DNA of 8,753 nucleotides from an uncultured Sneathia sp. (GCA_902494065.1 CABURZ010000039.1:1-8753), one strand, 5' to 3'; shown: positions 1-6,353, counted from the stretch's first letter. A program made the numbers and translations. Notes: a model not told the origin generated them from the letters alone.

Positions 1-936
1 CCAGATAGTGGGCAAATTCGTGTAAATGGTAAAAGAATAGATGTACTACCACCAAATAAGAGAAATGTAAATACAGTATTTCAAAATTATGCACTATTTC
101 CACATATGACAGTATTTGAAAATATAGCATTTTCATTAAAGTTAAAAAAAGTAAAAAAAGAAGAAATTGAAAAAGAAGTTGATAAATATTTAGATTTAGT
201 TGGATTAAAAAAACATAAAAATAAATTACCATCTTCATTATCAGGTGGACAAAAACAACGTGTTAGTATAGCTCGTGCACTTATTAATAAACCTGAAGTA
301 TTATTACTAGATGAGCCATTATCAGCATTAGATGCCAAATTAAGACAAAAGCTTTTAATTGATTTAGATACTATACATGATGAAGTTGGTATTACATTTG
401 TATTTGTAACTCATGATCAGGAAGAAGCTTTGAGTGTTTCTGATAGAATAGCAGTTATGCATAATGGAGATGTACTACAAGTTGGAACTCCAAATGAAAT
501 ATATGAAACTCCAAATGATCCATTTGTAGCTGATTTTATAGGAGAAACTAATTTTATAACAGGAACAATTAAAGAAGTTTATGAAAATTATGCAGTTGCA
601 GTGTCAGATGAACTAGGAGAATTTAAGGTTGAGTTAGATAAACCAGTTAAAGTAGGAAATAAGGTTAGATTAACATTAAGACCAGAAAAAATAAAAGTGG
701 ATAATAAGCCACCTAGAGCTAATGATAAATATAAAGTTATGCAAGGAATAATTGATGAAGTAATTTATTCAGGATTCCAAAGCAAGCTTTTTATAAAAAT
801 CCAAGGAAGCAATAGAATAATAAAAGCCTTTGATCAACATAGAGAATTTTTAGAAGAAGATGAATTATTTGAATGGAAAGAGAAGGTGTATTTCTACTGG
901 AATTATGAAGATGCTTATCTTGTAGAGGTGATATAA
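1..936 (+). CDS. potA: Spermidine/putrescine ABC transporter ATP-binding protein PotA (5' end cut by window)
   Basis: This is the cytoplasmic ATPase that powers polyamine import through PotB/PotC. The frame is open from base 1, beginning PDSGQIRVNG, so the start codon and the Walker A motif lie outside the window; 311 residues remain of a family usually about 370 long. Numbering from base 1, one sees the Q-loop segment VFQNYALFPHM (about residues 27-37), the ABC signature LSGGQKQR (80-87), Walker B LLLDEP with D104 and E105, the D-loop SALD, and the switch histidine H138 in THDQEEAL. After about residue 200 comes a TOBE-like regulatory domain (LRPEKIKV and following), as in PotA, MalK and related importers. 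The stop codon shares its last A with the potB start codon, so the two are probably translationally coupled. The PPNKRNVNTVFQNYALFPHMTVFENIAF stretch and the neighbours argue for PotA rather than a sugar or iron importer ATPase. Confidence 0.95.
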   Translation, partial: PDSGQIRVNGKRIDVLPPNKRNVNTVFQNYALFPHMTVFENIAFSLKLKKVKKEEIEKEVDKYLDLVGLKKHKNKLPSSLSGGQKQRVSIARALINKPEVLLLDEPLSALDAKLRQKLLIDLDTIHDEVGITFVFVTHDQEEALSVSDRIAVMHNGDVLQVGTPNEIYETPNDPFVADFIGETNFITGTIKEVYENYAVAVSDELGEFKVELDKPVKVGNKVRLTLRPEKIKVDNKPPRANDKYKVMQGIIDEVIYSGFQSKLFIKIQGSNRIIKAFDQHREFLEEDELFEWKEKVYFYWNYEDAYLVEVI

Positions 937-1769
937 TGAATAAAAAAAATTTAAAACTTTTATATTATTTACCTTTAACTATTTGGATGACTATATTTTT
1001 TGCTATTCCTACAGCTATAATAATATATTTTAGTTTTTTAAAAAAGGCAGCATATGGTGGAATAGATGGATATACAAATTTTAGTTTAAAGGCATATAGA
1101 GATTTATTAGATCCACAGCTACTAAAGGTGTTATTTAAGACATTGAGAATATCAATAGTAATTACAGCTATAGTAATAATTCTTGCTATACCGACAGCCT
1201 ATTTTATTTCAAGATCTAAGCATAAAAATTTATGGCTATTACTGATAGTTATACCTTTTTGGACTAATTTCTTAGTAAGAATATTTGCGTTAATAGGTCT
1301 TTTAGGTAACAATGGACTTATAAATAAGATTTTGATGGATTTATTTAAATTATCTAGTCCTATTGCAATGCTGTATAATGAGCGAGCAGTAATTATAGTA
1401 AGTGTATATATATTGATGCCATATGCTATACTGCCACTATATACTTCTATAGAAAAGTTTGATTTTTCATTAATAGATGCGGCAAGAGATTTAGGAGCTA
1501 GTAAGTATCAGGCACTTTTTAAAATATTTTTACCTGGAATAAAAGGTGGTATTATAACAGCTATAGTTTTGACATTTATTCCAGCTATAGGATCATATGC
1601 AGTCCCAGATATAGTAGGTGGGACTGATGGTATAATGTTAGGTAATATAATAGCAAATAAAATGTTTGTGCTACGTGACTGGCCATCAGCAGCTGCTATT
1701 TCCACTATATTTATAATCGTAACTATTATAGCAATGTTTTTAAATAAAGGTGGTGAAATAGATGAATAA
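936..1769 (+). CDS. potB: Spermidine/putrescine ABC transporter permease PotB
   Basis: This is one of the two inner-membrane permeases of the polyamine importer, 277 residues, the normal length for the family. Hydrophobic segments lie near residues 10-34, 70-92, 98-122, 150-170, 203-225 and 252-270, consistent with six membrane helices. The cytoplasmic EAA loop that docks on PotA is visible at about residues 181-200 (DAARDLGASKYQALFKIFLP). The ATG overlaps the potA stop by one base and is preceded by GAGGTG as ribosome binding site. The gene ends eight bases inside potC. The assignment as PotB rather than PotC follows from position (first permease after potA) and from the longer first periplasmic segment. 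Specificity for spermidine versus putrescine cannot be read from the permease. Confidence 0.93.
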   Translation: MNKKNLKLLYYLPLTIWMTIFFAIPTAIIIYFSFLKKAAYGGIDGYTNFSLKAYRDLLDPQLLKVLFKTLRISIVITAIVIILAIPTAYFISRSKHKNLWLLLIVIPFWTNFLVRIFALIGLLGNNGLINKILMDLFKLSSPIAMLYNERAVIIVSVYILMPYAILPLYTSIEKFDFSLIDAARDLGASKYQALFKIFLPGIKGGIITAIVLTFIPAIGSYAVPDIVGGTDGIMLGNIIANKMFVLRDWPSAAAISTIFIIVTIIAMFLNKGGEIDE

Positions 1770-2544
1770 TGAAAAGAGAATTATTTCTACTATATTTTTT
1801 ATACTAGTTATGGTGTTCTTTTATGTACCTATAATAATGTTAGTAGTTCTATCATTTAATGAATCAAAGTCATACATATGGACAAATTTTTCACTTAAAT
1901 GGTATAAGGAACTTTTCTTTGAATCACCACATTTATGGATAACATTTTGGAGAAGTATAATTATAGCAGTAATTTCATCTCTAGCATCTGTTGTTATTGC
2001 AACATTAGGAGCTATAGGTATAAAGTGGTATAATTTTAAAATGAAAAATTATGTTAAAATATTAAGTTATGTTCCATTAGTATTACCAGACTTAATAATA
2101 GGTGTATCACTACTAATATTTTTCAATATTAATAGAACAATACCTTTGGGGTTAACAACAATATTTATAGCACACACTACATTTAATATACCGTTTTCTT
2201 TGTTTATAATAATGTCAAGATTAGATGAATTTGATTTTTCTATAGTTGAAGCGGCAAGAGATTTGGGAGCTACAGAATTACAAGCATTATTAAAAATAAT
2301 TATTCCAACTATGATGCCAGGTATTATATCAGCATTTTTAATGTCATTAACATTATCACTAGATGATTATGTAATAACAAGTTTTGTTACTGGAACTAAT
2401 TCTGATACATTACCTATACAAATTTATTCGATGTTAAAATTTGGAATAAGTCCAACTATAAATGCACTATCGACTATATTAATAATAGGAACATTGGTGT
2501 TATCTATATCAAGTAGAAAATTACAAAAATATTTATTAAATTAA
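1762..2544 (+). CDS. potC: Spermidine/putrescine ABC transporter permease PotC
   Basis: This is the second permease of the polyamine importer, 260 residues, typical for PotC. It has a membrane-anchored N terminus (hydrophobic about 9-31), further helices near 64-86, 98-121, 131-151, 185-203 and 236-250, and the EAA coupling loop at about residues 163-182 (EAARDLGATELQALLKIIIP), which pairs with the similar loop in PotB. The ATG lies inside the end of potB with an eight-base overlap and has AGGTGG (1748-1753) upstream. In most bacteria potD, the periplasmic polyamine-binding protein, follows directly; here the next sequence is an insertion-like scar and an outer-membrane fragment. No good intrinsic terminator follows the stop. 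Confidence 0.93.
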   Translation: MNNEKRIISTIFFILVMVFFYVPIIMLVVLSFNESKSYIWTNFSLKWYKELFFESPHLWITFWRSIIIAVISSLASVVIATLGAIGIKWYNFKMKNYVKILSYVPLVLPDLIIGVSLLIFFNINRTIPLGLTTIFIAHTTFNIPFSLFIIMSRLDEFDFSIVEAARDLGATELQALLKIIIPTMMPGIISAFLMSLTLSLDDYVITSFVTGTNSDTLPIQIYSMLKFGISPTINALSTILIIGTLVLSISSRKLQKYLLN

Positions 2545-2629
2545 ATTTGTTAAAAAAGTATAGTTAAATATAAAGTGGACCCAAGAGAGTAGATACTGAA
2601 AAAAAGATTAAATAAGCAATTGATTCCTA
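2545..2629. other. Non-coding remnant between potC and the inverted repeat
   Basis: There is no open frame of note and no convincing terminator for the pot operon. The stretch around 2573-2600 (GTGGACCCAAGAGAG and following) is more GC-rich than its surroundings and has the look of the end of an IS3-type insertion sequence. I see no second end and no transposase, so this is only a resemblance. The block may be leftover junction sequence from rearrangement. Confidence 0.3.
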
Positions 2630-2695
2630 GGGAGTGTAAAATAAAGTGCATAATATTATATTTCTATAATTTTACACACTTTATTTTACACTCCC
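2630..2695. repeat. Perfect 19-bp inverted repeat, possible transposon-end remnant
   Basis: The arm GGGAGTGTAAAATAAAGTG at 2630-2648 is the exact reverse complement of 2677-2695, with a 28-base AT-rich spacer. Just inside the right arm the motif ATTTTACAC occurs a second time (2669-2677), giving a TTTTACACACTTTATTTTACAC pattern that recalls terminal repeats of IS256/mutator-type elements. The right outer edge coincides with the point where autotransporter-like coding begins. No T-tract follows either arm, so it is a poor intrinsic terminator. The flanks (TGATTCCTA and AATAACACC) show no target-site duplication. Likely a collapsed insertion sequence or a very small non-autonomous element; family assignment is tentative. 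Confidence 0.65.
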
Positions 2696-2696
2696 A

Positions 2697-3110
2697 ATAA
2701 CACCATATGCCAAATTAGATTTAATGTATTATAAATTATTTAACATTACAGAATATGGTAAAGATTCGACATTAGCACTTAATGTAAAAGCAAATAATTC
2801 ATTTGTAATATCACCTAAGTTAGGACTAGATGTTAAATATGACATTAAACTTAAAAATGACAAATATGTTGCAATAAAAGGTCAATTAGAATATAGATAT
2901 AATGTTTTATCATTGTATAAAAATCCAAATAAAGCAAAATTTCAAAAATCAGATACTTTGTATAATTTATCAGTACCAGGATATAGAAGAAGCTCATTTA
3001 AAGTAGCAGGTGAAATTGAATTTGGTAAAAAAGATAAATGGGGAGTATCATTAGGTGCATCGTATGAAAATGTTATGAAATATAATTTGAGATTTAACTA
3101 TAAATTTTAA
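2697..3110 (+). pseudogene. Autotransporter/outer-membrane beta-barrel C-terminal fragment (5' truncated)
   Basis: The last 137 codons of an outer-membrane barrel survive in frame. Translation shows alternating polar/hydrophobic strands such as TPYAKLDLMYYKL, FVISPKLGLDVKYDIKL, YVAIKGQLEYRYNV, SSFKVAGEIEFG, WGVSLGASYEN and YNLRFNYKF, ending in Phe, the usual C-terminal signal for BAM-mediated barrel assembly. A complete autotransporter barrel is about 250-300 residues and would follow a large passenger, so half the barrel, the passenger and the signal peptide are missing. Barrel-like sequence is readable back to 2697, beyond the first ATG (2724), which has no ribosome binding site. The break falls exactly at the outer edge of the inverted repeat at 2630-2695. 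A strong terminator follows. I read it as a dead remnant or a silent 3' cassette of a fusobacterial-type autotransporter, not an expressed gene. Confidence 0.75.
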
Positions 3111-3114
3111 TTAT

Positions 3115-3157
3115 AATCCCCTCTAACGATTGTTAAGATCATTAGGGGGGGATTTTT
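3115..3157 (+). terminator. Intrinsic terminator of the former autotransporter gene
   Basis: AATCCCCTCTAA (3115-3126) pairs with TTAGGGGGGGATT (3142-3154), with one G-U pair and one bulged G. A further three-pair extension (GAT/ATC) lies near the loop, and TTTTT follows at 3153-3157. It sits five bases after the barrel stop codon and insulates the downstream tRNA promoter. Read on the minus strand it lacks a clean T-tract. Confidence 0.8.
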
Positions 3158-3175
3158 ATAAAGTCAAAAATCTTC

Positions 3176-3204
3176 TTGACATTTTTTTAATAAACTTGTA
3201 TACT
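3176..3204 (+). promoter_or_regulatory. Sigma-70-type promoter of tRNA-Cys
   Basis: A consensus -35 TTGACA at 3176-3181 and a -10 TATACT at 3199-3204 are separated by exactly 17 bases. The -10 ends ten bases before the first tRNA base, so the primary transcript would have only a very short 5' leader. This is the strongest promoter visible in the window. Confidence 0.85.
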
Positions 3205-3214
3205 TTAGAAGTAT

Positions 3215-3289
3215 GGCAGCATGGTCGAGGGGTTCAGGCAGAGGTCTGCAAAACCTTTTACATCAGTTCGAGTCTGATTGCTGCCTCCA
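3215..3289 (+). tRNA. tRNA-Cys (anticodon GCA)
   Basis: A complete cloverleaf can be folded. The acceptor stem is GGCAGCA (3215-3221) with TGCTGCC (3279-3285), the discriminator is T3286, and CCA is encoded at 3287-3289. The D stem is GTC/GGC (3224-3226 with 3237-3239). The anticodon stem is GAGGT/ACCTT (3241-3245 with 3253-3257), with loop CTGCAAA and anticodon GCA at 3248-3250. The variable loop has four bases, and the T stem ATCAG/CTGAT encloses TTCGAGT. The U discriminator and GCA anticodon are the identity elements of tRNA-Cys. Loop position 32 is C (3246), the site that TtcA thiolates in enterobacterial tRNA-Cys. The gene is a single unit with its own promoter and terminator and converges on a ttcA-like gene. 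Confidence 0.97.
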
Positions 3290-3312
3290 GATTGATTTTT
3301 CAATCTTTTTTT
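3289..3312 (+). terminator. Intrinsic terminator of tRNA-Cys
   Basis: AGATTG (3289-3294) pairs with CAATCT (3301-3306) around a six-base loop, followed by an uninterrupted T run at 3306-3312. The stem begins at the last base of the encoded CCA. The downstream arm and T run lie within the 3' end of the convergent minus-strand gene, whose stop codon is at 3300-3302. On the minus strand no T-tract follows, so it should act in one direction only. Confidence 0.75.
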
Positions 3313-4118
3313 ATTGCATATTTATCAAAAACTGAAATTTTTTGTGCCTTATAACGGAATGCTAAAATTTTTTCAATATTTACATTAAATGCACTTTGCA
3401 TAATACGTTTTTTAATATCTTTATCCTTTTTTTCAAGTTCATTTAAAAGATTTTTGGTATCACGTCTTTTACTGTCTATTATTCCACTAGCAACTGCACA
3501 ACCACATGCCATAGGAGTTATATCACAATATGATATAAATTTTTTTATGTCTTTTTCTTCAATGTAAAATAAAGGACGAATTAATTCTATATTAAAATTA
3601 TCTGCATGTAGCTTAGGAAGCATTGTTTCAATTTTTCCCATATAGAACATGCTCATAACAGTAGTTTCTATTACATCATCCATGTGATGTCCTAGAGCTA
3701 ATTTATTACAATTAAGTTTTTCAGCCATAGTGTACAGACTACCACGTCTAAGTCTTGCACACATATAGCAAGGCTTTTTGGGATTCATTTTAGACGCAAT
3801 TTTAAAAACATTATCATCGTAAATTTTACAAGGTATTTCTAGATTATGAACGTTTTCTTTTAAAAGTTTTAAATTTTCACTTGTAAATCCAGGATTCATA
3901 GAAATAAATTCTAATTCAAAATTTACTTTACTTACACGTTTTAATTCTTGAAATAGCTTAGCTAAAACTAGGGAATCTTTTCCCCCAGAAATAGCTACTG
4001 CAATTCTGTCACCTTCTTCTACTAAATTAAAATCTTTTAGTGCATGTATAAATGGCGACCATAAATTTCTTCTATATTTTTTTTGTAGTGCTTTAGTAAT
4101 ATTACTTAATTGTTTCAT
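3300..4118 (-). CDS. ttcA: TtcA-family PP-loop tRNA 2-thiocytidine(32) synthetase
   Basis: This 272-residue protein belongs to the PP-loop ATPase family that adenylates and thiolates C32 of certain tRNAs. Visible features are the PP-loop SGGKDS (residues 44-49), the CxxC pair C117/C120 in PCYMCARLRRG, the GHHMDD motif (143-148), the MFYMGKIETMLPKL segment (157-170), RPL (181-183), and a further cysteine group at 205-207 (ACGCAVASG). In TtcA three cysteines hold a [4Fe-4S] cluster; C117, C120 and C205 or C207 are the candidates here. The third site is CGC rather than the PCNLCGSQ-type sequence of the E. coli enzyme. No zinc-finger extensions of the TtuA kind are seen. The ATG overlaps the upstream phosphatase stop by four bases (ATGA), so translation is probably coupled. 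The gene converges on a tRNA-Cys with C32, a plausible substrate. Confidence 0.85.
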   Translation of the reverse strand: MKQLSNITKALQKKYRRNLWSPFIHALKDFNLVEEGDRIAVAISGGKDSLVLAKLFQELKRVSKVNFELEFISMNPGFTSENLKLLKENVHNLEIPCKIYDDNVFKIASKMNPKKPCYMCARLRRGSLYTMAEKLNCNKLALGHHMDDVIETTVMSMFYMGKIETMLPKLHADNFNIELIRPLFYIEEKDIKKFISYCDITPMACGCAVASGIIDSKRRDTKNLLNELEKKDKDIKKRIMQSAFNVNIEKILAFRYKAQKISVFDKYAIKKD

Positions 4119-5104
4119 AACTGTCCTTTTTTTAGAAATTCAATAATAAGATCTTTTTTTGAGTTTAAATCACGCATAGATTTGTAATCAAAGTATGCAT
4201 AGTATAGGTCGTATGAATTGTCCTCATATACTTTGAAAATTAATTTTGCACCAATAGGGTATTTTTCTAGTGAATTTTCATTTATCTTGTAGTCTATACC
4301 TAATTTTGACATTATAACCGACAAATTTGAATCATGTCCTACTATAAGTGAATTTCTATTTTCTTCTTTAAGTTCTTTTAATAAGATATTATCAAAAACA
4401 TTAGATTTTGCTAAGTTTTGATAGTCTTTATCAGCAAAAATACAATCTAAAAATTCATCTTTTGCTTTTGCCATAAACTTTAAGTCTTCTATAAAATTAT
4501 CACTTTCAAATATTTCTTTTTGATCAAAGCCTTCATAATATTTAAGTATGAAAAGATCACAAATATCTGTTGCAATTTTTAGTGCACCTCTTACATGTAA
4601 AAAGCCACTGTCATCAATTGAAAATGTTGTATGTACATTAGATATAGAACCTTTTTTTACTTTTAGTAATTCTTCCATTTTTGTATATAGATTGTAAAAT
4701 TTTTTATCTATTGTTTCACCTTTTTGTTTTACCATATCATCTTTTGGATTTTTTAATCTCATGCAAAAATCTAAATCCATTTCAGAAAAATCGGGTATTT
4801 TTGTGTGTATATTCAACATATTGTATGGATCAAGACCTAAGCTTATAGATCTTGCAGTAAGATATGTTCTTTTCATAGAATTTGCGAATATATTATCTAA
4901 GTTAATGGTTCCTAAAAATTTTTTTAATTTTATACCGAACTTATGTTCTAGTAATTCTCCTTTATCTGTTAATGCACCCATATCTTCATCTGAAAAATTC
5001 CAATTTGTGATGTCACGACCAAAATAGTCTATAAATTGTTTCTTGTAAATTAGAGGGTATCTTAAGCCATGTCTAGAGAAGATTACTATCTTTTTTAATT
5101 TCAT
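4115..5104 (-). CDS. Histidine-acid phosphatase family protein, Agp/AppA-like, no signal peptide
   Basis: The 329-residue product carries the hallmark RHGLRYP at residues 11-17, where H12 would be the phosphorylated nucleophile, and the distal GHDSN at 256-260, where D258 would be the acid/base. Between them, LTDKGELLEHKFG (45-57) and ANSMKRTYLTARSISLGLDP (74-93) match the layout of glucose-1-phosphatase (Agp) and related enzymes. Substrate cannot be told; sugar phosphates or phytate-like compounds are usual for the family. The catalytic motif starts only ten residues from the N terminus, so there is no signal peptide. Reading upstream in frame meets a stop at 5132-5134 with no other start, and AAGGATGG lies six bases before the ATG, so the start is secure. 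It is first in an operon with ttcA and divergent from the liv operon. Confidence 0.82.
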   Translation of the reverse strand: MKLKKIVIFSRHGLRYPLIYKKQFIDYFGRDITNWNFSDEDMGALTDKGELLEHKFGIKLKKFLGTINLDNIFANSMKRTYLTARSISLGLDPYNMLNIHTKIPDFSEMDLDFCMRLKNPKDDMVKQKGETIDKKFYNLYTKMEELLKVKKGSISNVHTTFSIDDSGFLHVRGALKIATDICDLFILKYYEGFDQKEIFESDNFIEDLKFMAKAKDEFLDCIFADKDYQNLAKSNVFDNILLKELKEENRNSLIVGHDSNLSVIMSKLGIDYKINENSLEKYPIGAKLIFKVYEDNSYDLYYAYFDYKSMRDLNSKKDLIIEFLKKGQL

Positions 5105-5128
5105 AATTCCATCCTTTCTTATACGTAT

Positions 5129-5157
5129 ATTCTACTAAATATATGTATAAATTTCAA
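5129..5157 (-). promoter_or_regulatory. Predicted promoter of the phosphatase-ttcA operon
   Basis: Read on the minus strand, -35 TTGAAA (5157-5152) and -10 TAGAAT (5134-5129) are 17 bases apart. The expected transcript start is near 5122, leaving a leader of under 20 bases that contains the ribosome binding site. The -35 overlaps the left end of the palindrome at 5155-5179. Confidence 0.6.
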
Positions 5158-5179
5158 TCATTAATAAAATTAATGATTG
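5155..5179. promoter_or_regulatory. 25-bp perfect palindrome, candidate operator
   Basis: CAATCATTAAT (5155-5165) is followed by AAA and then its exact reverse complement ATTAATGATTG (5169-5179). It lies between two divergent promoters, overlapping the -35 of the leftward one and ending 16 bases before the -35 of the rightward one. A further ATTAAT follows at 5181-5186. Length and symmetry fit a dimeric helix-turn-helix repressor site. I cannot name the regulator, and no regulator gene lies in the window. Confidence 0.55.
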
Positions 5180-5195
5180 CATTAATTATATATAT

Positions 5196-5225
5196 TTTAC
5201 ATTTATGTACAAATTAGAGTATAAT
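5196..5225 (+). promoter_or_regulatory. Predicted promoter of the liv operon
   Basis: -35 TTTACA (5196-5201) and a perfect -10 TATAAT (5220-5225) are 18 bases apart. Transcription would begin near 5232, about 27 bases before the first ATG, with AAAGGA just upstream of that start. No leader hairpin, T-box or other riboswitch fits in so short a leader. Confidence 0.65.
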
Positions 5226-5258
5226 ATGCTAAATTAAAGAAAGAAAGGAACTAATCAC

Positions 5259-6353
5259 ATGAAAAAGATTTTAAGTTTAGCAGTCATATTAATGACATTT
5301 TTAACAAGCTGCGGATCTAAATCTAACAGCGATGAAATAGTTGTTGGTGTACCAGAACCATTAACAGGAGAGTATGCACAATACGGTAGTGCAATTAAGG
5401 AAGGTATTGAATTAAAGATTGCTGAAATTAATGAAAAAGGTGGAATTAATGGCAAAAAAGTACGTGCAATCTACCAAGATACAAAAGGTGATGTTCAAGA
5501 AGTGGTAAATGTATTTAAACAAATGGTAAATAAAAAAATAGATATAGTATTAGGAGAAGCTATTTCTTCTAATTCATTAGCACTGGCAGAACTTGCACAA
5601 AAGGCAAAAGTCCCTATGATAACACCAGCTGGTACTGCATTAGATATTACAAAAGATAAGGATTATGTATTTAGAACTACATTTACAGATCCATATCAAG
5701 GAGAAATTTTAGCAAAATATTTAAATAAAGAAGGAGTAAAAAAGGTAGCACTTCTTGTAAATAATGGAAGTGATTATTCTTTAGGTGTTTCTGATGCATT
5801 TAAAAAGACATCTAGTGAAAATAGAATTCAAATTTATGAACAAAGTTATACAAATAGTGACAAAGACTTTAAAACTATATTAACTAAGGTAAAAAATGAA
5901 AACATAGATGTTGTTGTTATCCCTGATTACTACAACACAATAGGATTAATATTGTCACAAGCAAAAGAAGTAGGATTAAATGCTAAATATTATGGAGCAG
6001 ATGGTTGGGATGGTATACAAGACAATTTTGCTAAATTAGCAGAAGGTGCAATTTTTTCTTCACAATTTACAGTAGATGATACTTCAAAAGAAGTACAAGA
6101 TTTTATTGCAAGTTATAGAAAAAAATTTGGTAAAGAACCATTAATATTTGCAGCACTTGGTTATGATTCTATGACTATAGTTGAAAAGGCAATAGAAAAA
6201 GGTGGAGATTTAAGGGAAGCTATAAAAAATATAGATGTAGACTTATTAACAGGACATATCAAATATGATGAAAATAGGAATCCTAAGAAAAAGGTAACTT
6301 TTGTTCAAATAAAGAACGGAAAGCAAACATTAAAAGAAAAAATTGGAGAATAA
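5259..6353 (+). CDS. livK: Branched-chain amino acid ABC transporter substrate-binding lipoprotein (LivJ/LivK type)
   Basis: This 364-residue protein is the solute receptor of the importer. Its N terminus has two lysines, a hydrophobic stretch and a lipobox LTSC with the lipidated cysteine at residue 18, so it is expected to be a membrane-anchored lipoprotein rather than a free periplasmic protein. The mature part begins IVVGVPEPLTGEYAQYG and has the type I periplasmic-binding fold signature: GGINGKKV (61-68), a ligand-loop segment VLGEAISSNSLALAELA (97-113), PMITPAGT (119-126) and YYGADGW (244-250). The ligand could be leucine/isoleucine/valine or another amino acid or amide; family members vary and I cannot decide. 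GAAAGGAA (5243-5250) precedes the ATG. The stop is one base before livH. LivJ and LivK cannot be told apart here. Confidence 0.9.
   Translation: MKKILSLAVILMTFLTSCGSKSNSDEIVVGVPEPLTGEYAQYGSAIKEGIELKIAEINEKGGINGKKVRAIYQDTKGDVQEVVNVFKQMVNKKIDIVLGEAISSNSLALAELAQKAKVPMITPAGTALDITKDKDYVFRTTFTDPYQGEILAKYLNKEGVKKVALLVNNGSDYSLGVSDAFKKTSSENRIQIYEQSYTNSDKDFKTILTKVKNENIDVVVIPDYYNTIGLILSQAKEVGLNAKYYGADGWDGIQDNFAKLAEGAIFSSQFTVDDTSKEVQDFIASYRKKFGKEPLIFAALGYDSMTIVEKAIEKGGDLREAIKNIDVDLLTGHIKYDENRNPKKKVTFVQIKNGKQTLKEKIGE
6345..6348 (+). promoter_or_regulatory. Ribosome binding site that fixes the livH start
   Basis: GGAG lies six bases before the ATG at 6355. An in-frame TTG at 6343 would overlap this site and has no purine-rich signal of its own, so the ATG is the better start. 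Confidence 0.75.

Noticed and set aside
2630..2695. Inverted repeat as the intrinsic terminator of the pot operon
   Set aside because: The stem is long but AT-rich with a 28-base loop, and no T-tract follows either arm, so a simple terminator role is not supported.
2630..2695. CRISPR or tandem repeat array
   Set aside because: There are only two copies in inverted orientation and no regular spacers anywhere in the window.
3130..3354. Plus-strand open frame of 74 codons
   Set aside because: It spans the terminator, promoter, tRNA-Cys and the end of the opposing gene and has no ribosome binding site or family resemblance; it is accidental.
4761..5027. Plus-strand open frame of 88 codons opposite the phosphatase gene
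   Set aside because: It is antisense to conserved phosphatase coding, including the LTDKGE region, and has no start signals.
5226..5258. T-box or amino-acid riboswitch ahead of the liv operon
   Set aside because: The predicted leader is under 30 bases, with no room for such a structure.
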